A stretch of 62,074 bases of DNA from an uncultured Dorea sp. (GTDB taxonomy: Bacteria; Bacillota; Clostridia; Lachnospirales; Lachnospiraceae), in NCBI GenBank assembly GCA_910586965.1, contig CAJUMF010000021.1, positions 1 to 62,074 on the forward strand, given 5' to 3'. Positions within the stretch are counted from its first letter, which is position 1. Each line of letters opens with the position of its first letter. The position numbers were made by a program, and so were the translations under genes. The notes under the pieces are model-generated. The model ran no database searches, was not told where the DNA came from, and worked only from the letters and a program-made list of their open reading frames with translations. Positions 24,575-33,214 of this stretch are shown here, piece after piece.

Positions 24575-25912
24575 ATGAACAAACAAAGCAGTAAAATGGA
24601 ACTCTTAGGAAATGCCCCAATATCAAAGGCTCTTATGGCTATGGGAATCCCTGCTATGCTGGGTATGATGGTAAATGCCGTCTATAATCTGGTGGACGCT
24701 TATTTTGTGGGCGGCTTAGGCACAAGCCAGATGGGAGCGATTTCAGTTGTTTATCCTCTCGGCCAGGTGGTTGTAGGTTTGGGATTGCTGTTCGGAAACG
24801 GTGCGTCCTCCTATCTTTCCAGATTATTAGGAAAGGGAGATAAGGAGAAAGCAAATCAAGTGGCGAGTACCGCACTGTACGGCAGTGTTACCGCAGGTGC
24901 GGTTATGATTATTTTGTCTATGATTTTTCTTCGCCCTATTTTAAAGCTTTTGGGAGCAACGGACAGTATCATGCCCTATGCAGTAACTTATGCCGGTATC
25001 TATATTATTTCCTGTATCTTCAATGTATTTAATGTCACAATGAACAATATTGTAACAAGCGAGGGTGCGGCAAAGACAACAATGTGTGCGCTGATGGCCG
25101 GCGCAATACTGAATATCGGTTTAGACCCTCTATTCATCTATGTATTTGATATGGGAGTTGCCGGTGCGGCAATCGCTACCGCAATCTCGCAGATTGTTTC
25201 AACGTCCGTATATTTGATATTTGTACGAAAGAAAAAGAGTATCTATCGCTTTAAGATAAAGAATTGCTCTTTTACGAAAGAAATCATGTCGGAGATATTT
25301 AAGATTGGAATACCTACTTTAGTGTTTCAAATATTGACAAGTCTTTCGATTTCTCTTGTCAATACACGGGCAATGGCATACGGGGATTCTGTGATTGCCG
25401 GTATGGGTGCCGTGACAAGGATTGTATCTATGGGAAGTCTGATGGTATTCGGATTTATCAAAGGATTTCAGCCGATTGCAGGATATAGTTACGGCGCGAA
25501 AAAGTTTGACCGGTTACAGGAGGCAATCAAAACTTCTATCCTGTGGTCTACGGTATTTTGCGTCATTTATGGGTTGATATTAGCAATATTTTCAGAGGGA
25601 ATCATATCTCAATTTACAAAAGATGATTTGGAAATGATTCAAGCAGGAACAAAGTCGTTACGCATAAATGGTATTTCGTTTATCCTGTTCGGGTTTTATA
25701 CGGTGTATTCCTCATTGTTCCTTGCACTTGGAAAAGGATTGGCAGGATTCATCCTGGGAGCTTGCAGACAGGGTATCTGCTTTGTACCTGTGATTTTGAT
25801 TCTTCCTGCACTCTGGGGTATAAATGGGATTCTATATGTACAGCCGATTGCAGATGTTCTTTCTGCCGTAATCACTGTATTTATGGCATTGCATTTGCAT
25901 AAGGAATTGTAA
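24575..25912 (+). CDS. MATE family efflux transporter
   Basis: A 445-residue transporter with 12 predicted helices, of the MepA/DinF-like branch (LMAMGIPAMLGMMVNAVYNL, then DAYFVGGLGTSQMGA near residue 35; IVTSEGAAKTTMCALMAGAI near residue 155). It is expected to export drugs or dyes in exchange for Na+ or H+. It starts behind AAAGGAG, is transcribed from a consensus promoter, and is divergent from padR, which probably controls it. Confidence 0.92.
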   Translation: MNKQSSKMELLGNAPISKALMAMGIPAMLGMMVNAVYNLVDAYFVGGLGTSQMGAISVVYPLGQVVVGLGLLFGNGASSYLSRLLGKGDKEKANQVASTALYGSVTAGAVMIILSMIFLRPILKLLGATDSIMPYAVTYAGIYIISCIFNVFNVTMNNIVTSEGAAKTTMCALMAGAILNIGLDPLFIYVFDMGVAGAAIATAISQIVSTSVYLIFVRKKKSIYRFKIKNCSFTKEIMSEIFKIGIPTLVFQILTSLSISLVNTRAMAYGDSVIAGMGAVTRIVSMGSLMVFGFIKGFQPIAGYSYGAKKFDRLQEAIKTSILWSTVFCVIYGLILAIFSEGIISQFTKDDLEMIQAGTKSLRINGISFILFGFYTVYSSLFLALGKGLAGFILGACRQGICFVPVILILPALWGINGILYVQPIADVLSAVITVFMALHLHKEL

Positions 25913-25953
25913 ACCATTGATTTTAGGCGGTCTGAAAAAATTATCAAAAAATT

Positions 25954-25980
25954 TTAGCACTCAATACTTGACGTGGCTAA
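25954..25980. promoter_or_regulatory. CIRCE-like HrcA operator of clpB
   Basis: TTAGCACTC at 25954-25962 is an exact left half of CIRCE. After 9 bases the right side reads CGTGGCTAA, where GAGTGCTAA is expected. It keeps GCTAA and can be read as GTGCTAA with one inserted G. The site overlaps the -35 box, as expected for HrcA repression of a chaperone gene. The imperfect right half lowers confidence. Confidence 0.55.
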
Positions 25981-25996
25981 CAATAAGTGTTATAGT
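25968..25996 (+). promoter_or_regulatory. Promoter of clpB
   Basis: TTGACG and TATAGT are separated by 17 bp, about 54 bases before the start codon. Confidence 0.7.
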
Positions 25997-26049
25997 CTTG
26001 CTAGAACAAGAAAAAACACAAAATAGCATGTCAAGAAGGAGGCAATGTT

Positions 26050-28632
26050 ATGAATATCAATAAATTTACGCAGAAATCTATCCAGGCTGTCCAGCAGTGC
26101 GAGCGCATTGCCATGGATTACGGCAATCAGGAGATTGAGCAGGAGCATCTGATGTACGCCCTGCTCACCCAGGACGACAGCCTTATTTTAAAACTGATGC
26201 AGAAGATGGGGCTTGACGGCAGCGCGGTCACGAGCCGCGTGGAGGAGGCTTTGAGAAAGCTTGTGAAAGTGCAGGGCGGGCAGCAGCATGTAGGCCAGCA
26301 CCTTAACAATGCCCTTGTGTATGCGGAGGACGAGGCAAAGCAGATGGGGGATGAGTATGTATCGGTAGAGCACCTTTTCCTTTCCATGTTAAAATACGCC
26401 AATAAAGAGATGAAAAACATTTTCCGGGAGCTGGGCATCAGCCGGGAGGGTTTTTTACAGGCACTATCCACCGTCAGGGGCAACCAGCGGGTGACAAGCG
26501 ACAATCCGGAAGATACCTACGATACGCTGAATAAGTACGGCACGGACCTTGTGGAGCGGGCAAGGGAGCAGAAGATGGACCCGGTGATCGGGCGTGACGC
26601 GGAGATTCGCAATGTCATCCGCATCCTCTCCCGGAAGACGAAGAACAATCCGGTGCTCATCGGGGAGCCGGGCGTCGGCAAGACGGCAGTAGCGGAAGGT
26701 CTGGCGCAGCGGATTGTCAAGGGAGACGTGCCGGAGGGATTGAAGGAGAAGACGGTATTTTCCCTGGATATGGGCGCGCTGGTGGCAGGAGCGAAGTACC
26801 GGGGCGAGTTTGAGGAGCGGCTGAAAGCGGTGCTGGAGGAAGTGAAAAAAAGCGACGGGCGGATTATCCTGTTCATCGATGAGCTGCATACGATTGTGGG
26901 CGCGGGCAAGACGGACGGCGCCATGGACGCGGGCAATATGCTAAAGCCTATGCTGGCGAGGGGCGAGCTGCACTGTATCGGTGCGACTACGCTTGACGAA
27001 TACCGGCAGTATATTGAAAAGGACGCGGCTCTTGAGCGGCGGTTCCAGCCGGTGCTTGTTGATGAGCCCACGGTGGAGGATGCGATTTCTATCCTGCGGG
27101 GGCTTAAGGAGCGGTATGAGGTGTTCCACGGGGTTAAGATTACGGACGGCGCTCTGGTGGCGGCGGCAACCCTTTCTGACCGCTACATTTCCGACCGTTT
27201 CCTGCCGGACAAGGCTATTGACCTTGTGGACGAGGCATGTGCGCTCATTAAGACAGAACTTGATTCCATGCCGACGGAGCTTGACGAGCTGCAGAGAAAG
27301 ATCATGCAGATGGAGATTGAGGAGGCGGCGCTTAAGAAAGAGGATGACCGGCTGAGCAAGGAGCGTCTGGAGCATCTTGAGCAGGAGCTTGCAGAGCTTA
27401 GGGAGGAGTTTGCCGGAAAGAAAGCCCAGTGGGATAATGAGAAGATTGATGTGGAGCGTGTGCAGAAACTCCGGGAGGAGATAGAGCAGATTGGGAAGGA
27501 CATCGAGCGGGCAAAGCAGGAATATGACCTTAACAAGGCGGCAGAGCTGCAGTACGGCAGGCTCCCGGCTCTCCAGAAACAGTTGGAGGCAGAGGAGGCG
27601 AAGGTTAAGGACGAAGAGCTCTCTCTGGTGCATGAGAGCGTGACGGACGAGGAGATTGGGAAGATTGTCTCCCGGTGGACGGGCATCCCGGTTGCGAAGT
27701 TAAATGAGAGCGAGCGCAGCAAGACGCTCCATCTGGCGGATGAGTTGCACAGGCGGGTAATCGGGCAGGATGAGGGCGTTACGCTTGTGACGGAGGCGAT
27801 TATCCGCTCCAAGGCGGGCATCAAAGACCCGACAAAGCCGATTGGCTCTTTCCTGTTTTTAGGGCCTACGGGCGTGGGGAAGACGGAGCTTGCCAAGGCG
27901 CTTGCCAGCCAGCTTTTTGATGACGAGAGCAACATGGTCCGTATCGACATGAGTGAATATATGGAGAAATATTCGGTATCGAGGCTTATCGGAGCGCCTC
28001 CGGGATATGTGGGGTATGACGAGGGCGGGCAGCTTACCGAGGCAGTCCGCAGGAAACCATATTCTGTCGTTCTCTTTGACGAGGTGGAAAAGGCGCACCC
28101 GGATGTGTTCAACGTGCTTTTGCAGGTGCTTGACGATGGGCGGATTACGGACTCCCAGGGGCGGACGGTTGATTTTAAGAATACGATACTGATCATGACT
28201 TCGAATATCGGTTCGTCCTATCTTCTGGACGGCATTGACGGGGAGGGCAATATCAGCGAGGCGGCGTCCGGAGCGGTCATGGCGGAACTGCGGAATCATT
28301 TCCGGCCGGAATTCTTAAACCGCCTGGACGAGACGATTTTATTCAAGCCGCTGACGAAGACGGATATTTACTCGATTATTGACCTGCTGGTGGAGGATGT
28401 CAATAGACGCCTTAAAGACAGGGAGATACAGATTGCCCTGACGGAAAGCGCGAAGAATGCGGTTGTGGACGGAGGGTATGACCCGACTTACGGTGCAAGG
28501 CCGCTAAAGCGGTATCTCCAGAAACATGTGGAGACGCTGGCGGCAAAGCTGATGCTTGAAGGCGGGGTTCATGCGGAGGACACGATATTGATCGATGCAC
28601 AGGACGGAAAACTTTCGGCGCGTATTTCTTGA
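26050..28632 (+). CDS. clpB: ATP-dependent disaggregase ClpB
   Basis: This 860-residue Hsp100 chaperone works with DnaK to resolve protein aggregates. It has an N-terminal Clp_N repeat domain (residues 1-150), AAA-1 with Walker A GEPGVGKTA (about 202), a middle coiled coil (about 410-530, rich in Glu and Lys), AAA-2 with Walker A GPTGVGKTE (about 601), and a C-terminal D2-small domain. The full middle domain distinguishes it from ClpC. It has its own promoter and CIRCE-like site and a good ribosome site (AAGGAGGC). Confidence 0.97.
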   Translation: MNINKFTQKSIQAVQQCERIAMDYGNQEIEQEHLMYALLTQDDSLILKLMQKMGLDGSAVTSRVEEALRKLVKVQGGQQHVGQHLNNALVYAEDEAKQMGDEYVSVEHLFLSMLKYANKEMKNIFRELGISREGFLQALSTVRGNQRVTSDNPEDTYDTLNKYGTDLVERAREQKMDPVIGRDAEIRNVIRILSRKTKNNPVLIGEPGVGKTAVAEGLAQRIVKGDVPEGLKEKTVFSLDMGALVAGAKYRGEFEERLKAVLEEVKKSDGRIILFIDELHTIVGAGKTDGAMDAGNMLKPMLARGELHCIGATTLDEYRQYIEKDAALERRFQPVLVDEPTVEDAISILRGLKERYEVFHGVKITDGALVAAATLSDRYISDRFLPDKAIDLVDEACALIKTELDSMPTELDELQRKIMQMEIEEAALKKEDDRLSKERLEHLEQELAELREEFAGKKAQWDNEKIDVERVQKLREEIEQIGKDIERAKQEYDLNKAAELQYGRLPALQKQLEAEEAKVKDEELSLVHESVTDEEIGKIVSRWTGIPVAKLNESERSKTLHLADELHRRVIGQDEGVTLVTEAIIRSKAGIKDPTKPIGSFLFLGPTGVGKTELAKALASQLFDDESNMVRIDMSEYMEKYSVSRLIGAPPGYVGYDEGGQLTEAVRRKPYSVVLFDEVEKAHPDVFNVLLQVLDDGRITDSQGRTVDFKNTILIMTSNIGSSYLLDGIDGEGNISEAASGAVMAELRNHFRPEFLNRLDETILFKPLTKTDIYSIIDLLVEDVNRRLKDREIQIALTESAKNAVVDGGYDPTYGARPLKRYLQKHVETLAAKLMLEGGVHAEDTILIDAQDGKLSARIS

Positions 28633-28668
28633 CAATTTCCGGTTGCACAGATATACTAATGAATCAGA

Positions 28669-28714
28669 AGAGCAGTTGCGAATTATATTTTTTATAGTTT
28701 GTGGCTGCTCTTTT
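28669..28714 (+). terminator. Probable terminator of clpB
   Basis: AGAGCAG pairs with CTGCTCT and the stem continues inward with several G-U pairs to about 14 bp around a T-rich loop, followed by TTTT. The U-run is short, so some read-through to the next gene is possible. Confidence 0.55.
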
Positions 28715-28786
28715 GCTGTCAGGCGCCGAAGATGCGTCATACGCATTTTCGGGGTGTGTAGGATTGGGGTAAGGAGGTTTTTGAAA

Positions 28787-29647
28787 ATGAAAAAGATAAA
28801 TTGGAAAGAGCTGGGGATTGACCTTTTGGTGGATGTGGCGGCAAGTATCATTATTGCTGTCGGGATTTACAACTTTGCGATGAGCGCAAATTTTCCGGTG
28901 GCGGGCTTTTCGGGCATCGCGATTATTATGTATCATCTTTTAAATATACCGGTAGGCGTGGGGACTATATTGCTGAACATACCGGTAGCGGTATTCTGTT
29001 ATAAGTTCCTGGGGAAGAAGTTTTTTTTCCGGTCTGTGAAGACGACTATAATTTCTTCCGTCTTTATTGACTATGTGGCGCCCATGTTTCCGGTGTATGA
29101 GGGGGAGCGTTTCCTTGCGGCGCTCTGCATGGGCATCCTGTGCGGTATCGGGTATGCCATGATATTTATGCGTAGTTCTTCCACCGGGGGGCAGGATTTC
29201 ATCTCGATGTCGATAAAGAAGGTGAAACCGCACATTTCCCTTGGGATGATCACGTTTGCTCTCGACATGCTGACTATTGTAGCGGGGAGCCTTCTGGTAT
29301 TTAAGGATATTGACGGCTTTATCTACGGAGTTATCGTGACATATCTGATGGCGATTGTCATGGACAAGATCATGTACGGGATTGATGAAGGCAAGATGAC
29401 GCTGATCGTCACGGAAAGGGGAGACGAGGTGGCAAGGCATATTGATGAGTATTCCGGCAGAGGTTCTACTATCCTCCAGGGTATCGGGAGCTATTCCAAG
29501 AAAGAAAAGGCAGTGGTAATGTGCGCCTGCAACAATAAGCAGATGTACACCATAAAGAAAATCGCGCATCAGGTTGACCCAAAAGCGTTTACGATTATTA
29601 TGGAGTCCAATGAAGTGCTGGGGGAAGGATTTAAAGAAGAGATATAA
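28787..29647 (+). CDS. YitT family membrane protein (DUF161-DUF2179)
   Basis: A 286-residue protein with N-terminal membrane helices (SIIIAVGIYNFAMSANFPVA, then FMRSSSTGGQDFISMSIKKV) and a C-terminal DUF2179 domain (about 205-286, GRGSTILQGIGSYSKKEKAV). It is related to the protein at 17738. ATG 28787 follows AAGGAGG; longer in-frame starts reach back into clpB and are unlikely. Function unknown. It ends against a convergent terminator shared with pepT. Confidence 0.88.
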   Translation: MKKINWKELGIDLLVDVAASIIIAVGIYNFAMSANFPVAGFSGIAIIMYHLLNIPVGVGTILLNIPVAVFCYKFLGKKFFFRSVKTTIISSVFIDYVAPMFPVYEGERFLAALCMGILCGIGYAMIFMRSSSTGGQDFISMSIKKVKPHISLGMITFALDMLTIVAGSLLVFKDIDGFIYGVIVTYLMAIVMDKIMYGIDEGKMTLIVTERGDEVARHIDEYSGRGSTILQGIGSYSKKEKAVVMCACNNKQMYTIKKIAHQVDPKAFTIIMESNEVLGEGFKEEI

Positions 29648-29675
29648 AAAGAAAGACAGAATAAAAGACAAAATA

Positions 29676-29720
29676 ACAAGGTGCAGATGCCCCGCATAGA
29701 GGTGCCGCACCTTGTTTTCA
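29676..29720. terminator. Bidirectional terminator between yitT-like gene and pepT
   Basis: ACAAGGTGC and GCACCTTGT form a 9-bp stem. TTTTCATTTT follows on the plus strand, and TTATTTTGTCTTTT follows on the minus strand, so it serves both convergent genes. Confidence 0.8.
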
Positions 29721-29744
29721 TTTTCGCGCATGAAAAAGGGATGT

Positions 29745-30962
29745 CTATTTTGCGTACAGTTTCACTAATTCCATCATCACATCCACGCTCTTGTCCATGC
29801 CTTCTACGGTGATATGTTCGTATGGCCCATGGTATGCATGTCCGCCGGTCCCGAGGTTCGGGCAAGGCAGTCCTTTGAAACTTAACTGGCAGCCGTCCGT
29901 GCCGCCCCGGATTGGGATGACGAGAGGCTCTACGCCGGCTGACTCGCAGGCCGTCTTTGCATTGTCAATCAGGTGCATGCATCCGGCGATGATCTCAGCC
30001 ATATTCTTATACTGGTCCGTAATCGTGAGGGTAACGGTTCCCTCGCCCCACTTTTCATTCAAATCCTTTTCAATCAGGCGGAGCGTTTTCTTGCGCGCCT
30101 CGAAAAGAGAGCTGTCATGGTCGCGGACAAGATAATTAAGCTGTGCCGATGCACATTCGCCGGTCATGCTTACAAGGTGATAGAAACCTTCATACCCTTC
30201 CGTTCCCCTCGGTGTCTCGCAGCCCGGGAGCATATTGTTGATTTCCATAGCCACTAAGGAGGCATTGATCATGGTATCCTTTGAGGAGCCAGGGTGGACG
30301 CTGAAACCTTTAATGTCGAAACATGCCTTGCAGGCGTTAAAGTTCTCATACTGGATTTCGCCTTCCGTGTCTCCGTCCATAGTGTAGCCGTAGTCAGCGC
30401 CGAATTCCTCAACGTTGAAGTGTGCTGCTCCGGTCCCTATCTCTTCGTCCGGGGTAAATGCGACGCAGAGCTTTCCGTGAGGGATGTTTTCTGCCTGAAC
30501 CCGCTCGATCATGGTCAGGATCTCGGCAACACCGGCTTTGTCATCGGCGCCCAGTACGGTAGTGCCGTCGCTTGTGATGAGGGTGCGCCCTTTTAAACTT
30601 TCGAGATGCGGAAACGTAGCCGGGTCGAGAATCAATCCGCTGTCAGCAATCTCCATGGCCTCTCCGCTGTAATTTTCGGTAATCACCGGCTTGATATCGT
30701 GGTCGCAGTAATCCGCAACGGTATCCATATGGGCGATAAATCCAATGGCAGGCTTGTCTTCAAAGCCTTCCGTGGCAGGAAGATTGCCGTACAGGTAGCA
30801 CTGCTCGTCCAGATGCACGTCTTTGAGCCCTAACTCTTTCATCTCTGCCTCTAAGATTTTCCCCAGGTCGAACTGGCACTGGGAAGATGGAACAGTCTCG
30901 CTGTTCTCATCGCTGGGTGTACGCACGACAACGTACTTTAAAAGTCTTTCATAAGCTTTCAT
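29745..30962 (-). CDS. pepT: Peptidase T (tripeptidase)
   Basis: A 405-residue M20 dizinc aminopeptidase that removes the N-terminal residue from tripeptides in the cytoplasm. Zinc ligands and catalytic residues are visible in IGFIAHMDTVADY (His and Asp, about residue 78), VLGADDKAGVAEI (Asp, about 139), FTPDEEIGTGAAHF (Glu, about 175) and GYTMDGD (Asp). The family tail GTGGHAYHGPYEHITVEGM is present. The start follows GAAAGGGGAATG. Length is normal. Confidence 0.95.
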   Translation of the reverse strand: MKAYERLLKYVVVRTPSDENSETVPSSQCQFDLGKILEAEMKELGLKDVHLDEQCYLYGNLPATEGFEDKPAIGFIAHMDTVADYCDHDIKPVITENYSGEAMEIADSGLILDPATFPHLESLKGRTLITSDGTTVLGADDKAGVAEILTMIERVQAENIPHGKLCVAFTPDEEIGTGAAHFNVEEFGADYGYTMDGDTEGEIQYENFNACKACFDIKGFSVHPGSSKDTMINASLVAMEINNMLPGCETPRGTEGYEGFYHLVSMTGECASAQLNYLVRDHDSSLFEARKKTLRLIEKDLNEKWGEGTVTLTITDQYKNMAEIIAGCMHLIDNAKTACESAGVEPLVIPIRGGTDGCQLSFKGLPCPNLGTGGHAYHGPYEHITVEGMDKSVDVMMELVKLYAK

Positions 30963-31028
30963 TGCTCATTCCCCTTTCTTTGTCGTTAAGGTAAATCATA
31001 ACATATTTTGTCCGGTATGGCGAGAGGG

Positions 31029-31568
31029 CTATCGCCGGTCAAAGAAAATATTTTTCCCTGCTATACTTAAAGGGATGCCAAGCCAGCAGAACCCATCTTT
31101 AAAATCTTCCATTTCAGCGGCCGCTTTTCCGATGGACCACATAATACGGTTGTCAATGTTGTCAAGTGATGCGACATTGACAGCAGAAGACACGGCAATT
31201 CCCAGATCGACAAGTAGGTGTGCGCAGACACCGTCAGCCTCCTGGCAGATATCGCAGTCCAGAAAGCCGCACAGGCCGCAGTGCGGAATATGGCGGTAAT
31301 CTTTTTTTGTTCCGATCAGCACAACTGCCTGGCTGTCACGCACATTGTCCGCGTCTCTTTTGTACCAGGCAGCTTTCCCTTCCCCAAAGAGCCGTATACC
31401 GGTTTCCTCCATCGTATCTGCTAAGCGCTGCTTATCAGTCTTTGTCAGGACATAAGTGATGATCGAATCCTGTCCTTTTGCTTTGGGCGCTGTGCGGGCA
31501 GCAGCGCACATTCTCGCGGCAGTGTTGAATAATGCTTCTTTTTCCATCTCAGTACTGTTATAGATCAT
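31029..31568 (-). CDS. DUF2148 ferredoxin-domain protein
   Basis: A 179-residue protein of the DUF2148 family. Its central cysteines CGLCGFLDCDIC (about residues 97-108) followed by a further Cys in DGVCAH are typical of an iron-sulfur-binding segment. The C-terminal DNRIMWSIGKAAAEM is also characteristic. The role is unknown; a redox or flavin-linked function is plausible. The start follows AAGGAGAAC. It is divergent from murE and has a consensus-like promoter containing a palindrome. Confidence 0.85.
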   Translation of the reverse strand: MIYNSTEMEKEALFNTAARMCAAARTAPKAKGQDSIITYVLTKTDKQRLADTMEETGIRLFGEGKAAWYKRDADNVRDSQAVVLIGTKKDYRHIPHCGLCGFLDCDICQEADGVCAHLLVDLGIAVSSAVNVASLDNIDNRIMWSIGKAAAEMEDFKDGFCWLGIPLSIAGKNIFFDRR

Positions 31569-31619
31569 AGTGTTCTCCTTAGAATCTTATGGTAATAAAT
31601 GTTAACAGGTCTTTCAATT

Positions 31620-31649
31620 AATATAAACCTTGAGGTTTGGTGATGTCAA
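31620..31649 (-). promoter_or_regulatory. Promoter of the DUF2148 gene with internal palindrome
   Basis: On the minus strand TTGACA and TATATT are separated by 18 bp. The spacer holds the perfect palindrome AAACCT-TG-AGGTTT (31625-31638), a possible operator that touches the -10 box. Confidence 0.6.
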
Positions 31650-31667
31650 TGTTTTCAAAATTTTGCT

Positions 31668-31697
31668 TTGCACTGTTATTTTTATTTGGATTATGCT
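31668..31697 (+). promoter_or_regulatory. Promoter of murE
   Basis: TTGCAC and TATGCT are separated by 18 bp, about 35 bases before the murE start codon. Confidence 0.45.
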
Positions 31698-31732
31698 AAA
31701 CTTAGGAGGAAATATTTCAGGAGGCATAGTTT

Positions 31733-33202
31733 ATGAAGTTATCTCAGTTATTAGAGCATTTGCAATATGAAGTCGTCCAGGGAAAGGATGATATCCCGGT
31801 GACAGAACTTGTGAACGATTCCCGCAAGGTCTGTGAGGGCAGTGTGTTTGTGTGTATCAGTGGGGCAGTGTCGGACGGCCATGCCTATATCGCGGATGTG
31901 GCAGAAAAGGGTGCGGCGGCAGTGATAGTTGAAAAGGATATCGAGGTGCCGGAGAACCTGACGGTGATCAAGGTACCGGATACCCGCTATGGGCTGGCAC
32001 TGATGTCGGCAGCCTACTTCGGTTATCCGGCGGATAAGCTTAAGGTGATTGGAATCACCGGCACAAAAGGAAAGACGACGACCACTTATATGGTGAAGTC
32101 CATCCTTGAAGGCGTGGGGCATAAGGTGGGACTGATTGGGACTATAGAGGCGATCATCGGTGATAAGGTAATCCCGGCGAATAACACTACGCCGGAGTCT
32201 TATGTGATCCAAAAGTATTTTGCCGAGATGGTTGAGGCGGGCTGTGACAGCGTGGTCATGGAAGTGTCTTCGCAGGGACTTATGCTTCACCGGACGGCGG
32301 GGATTCCATTTGAGATCGGTATCTTTACGAATCTCGGGGAAGACCACATCGGACCCAATGAGCACAAAGATTTTGAAGATTACAAGCGCTGCAAGGGCTT
32401 GCTCTTTAAGCAGTGCAGGCTTGGTATTGCAAATGTTGATGATAAATGGTACGAGGATGTGTTTGCCGGGGCTACCTGTAAGATAGAGACGTTCGGTCTG
32501 TCGGAAAGAGCAGGACTTCGGGCGGTAGATATCGAACATATCTCAAGGCCGGGGTATCTGGGGGTGAAGTACCGCGTAGCCGGGTTGATGGACTTTGACG
32601 TAGAGATTGATATTCCCGGAGAGTTCAGTGTCTATAATTCCCTGACGGCCATTGCAGTGTGCAGACATTTTGACGTACCTGTGGAGAAGATAAAGGAAGC
32701 GCTTAAAGATGCGAGAGTGAAAGGGCGCATTGAGATGGTGAAGGTGTCGGATGAATTTACACTAATGATTGACTATGCCCACAATGCGATGGCTCTTGAA
32801 AGCCTTCTTCATACGCTCAGGGATTATGACCCGGGACGTATCGTTGCTGTATTCGGCTGCGGCGGAAACCGCTCGAGGACGAGACGTTATGAGATGGGAG
32901 AGGTGTCCGGGCGTCTTGCGGACTTTACCATCATTACTTCGGATAATCCGAGATTCGAGGAGCCCCAGGAGATTATCAATGATATCATCACAGGTATGAA
33001 AAAGACGGACGGGAAATACATTGATATCTGTGACAGAGGCGAGGCGATCAAGTATGCCATCGCACACGGGCGTCCGGGTGATGTGATCGTGATTGCCGGA
33101 AAAGGGCATGAGACTTATCAGGAGATCAAAGGCGTAAAGTACGATATGGATGACAGGGTGCTGATTCAGGAAGCCTTGAAAGAAATAGCAGAAGGAAGAT
33201 AA
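31733..33202 (+). CDS. murE: UDP-N-acetylmuramoyl-tripeptide synthetase
   Basis: This 489-residue Mur ligase adds the third amino acid to the peptidoglycan stem peptide in the cytoplasm. The N-terminal UDP-binding domain is followed by an ATP-binding P-loop GITGTKGKTTTTYMV (about residue 108). The central domain has TPESYVIQKYF and VMEVSSQGL. The selectivity motif reads DNPR (about residue 405), as in meso-diaminopimelate-adding enzymes, rather than the lysine-type sequence. The start follows CAGGAGGC. priA follows 12 bp downstream. Confidence 0.95.
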   Translation: MKLSQLLEHLQYEVVQGKDDIPVTELVNDSRKVCEGSVFVCISGAVSDGHAYIADVAEKGAAAVIVEKDIEVPENLTVIKVPDTRYGLALMSAAYFGYPADKLKVIGITGTKGKTTTTYMVKSILEGVGHKVGLIGTIEAIIGDKVIPANNTTPESYVIQKYFAEMVEAGCDSVVMEVSSQGLMLHRTAGIPFEIGIFTNLGEDHIGPNEHKDFEDYKRCKGLLFKQCRLGIANVDDKWYEDVFAGATCKIETFGLSERAGLRAVDIEHISRPGYLGVKYRVAGLMDFDVEIDIPGEFSVYNSLTAIAVCRHFDVPVEKIKEALKDARVKGRIEMVKVSDEFTLMIDYAHNAMALESLLHTLRDYDPGRIVAVFGCGGNRSRTRRYEMGEVSGRLADFTIITSDNPRFEEPQEIINDIITGMKKTDGKYIDICDRGEAIKYAIAHGRPGDVIVIAGKGHETYQEIKGVKYDMDDRVLIQEALKEIAEGR

Positions 33203-33214
33203 AACGGATTACAG

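Noticed and set aside
27183..28196. 337-codon open frame opposite clpB
   Set aside because: Ser-rich shadow of the ClpB codons; no ribosome site and no homology pattern.
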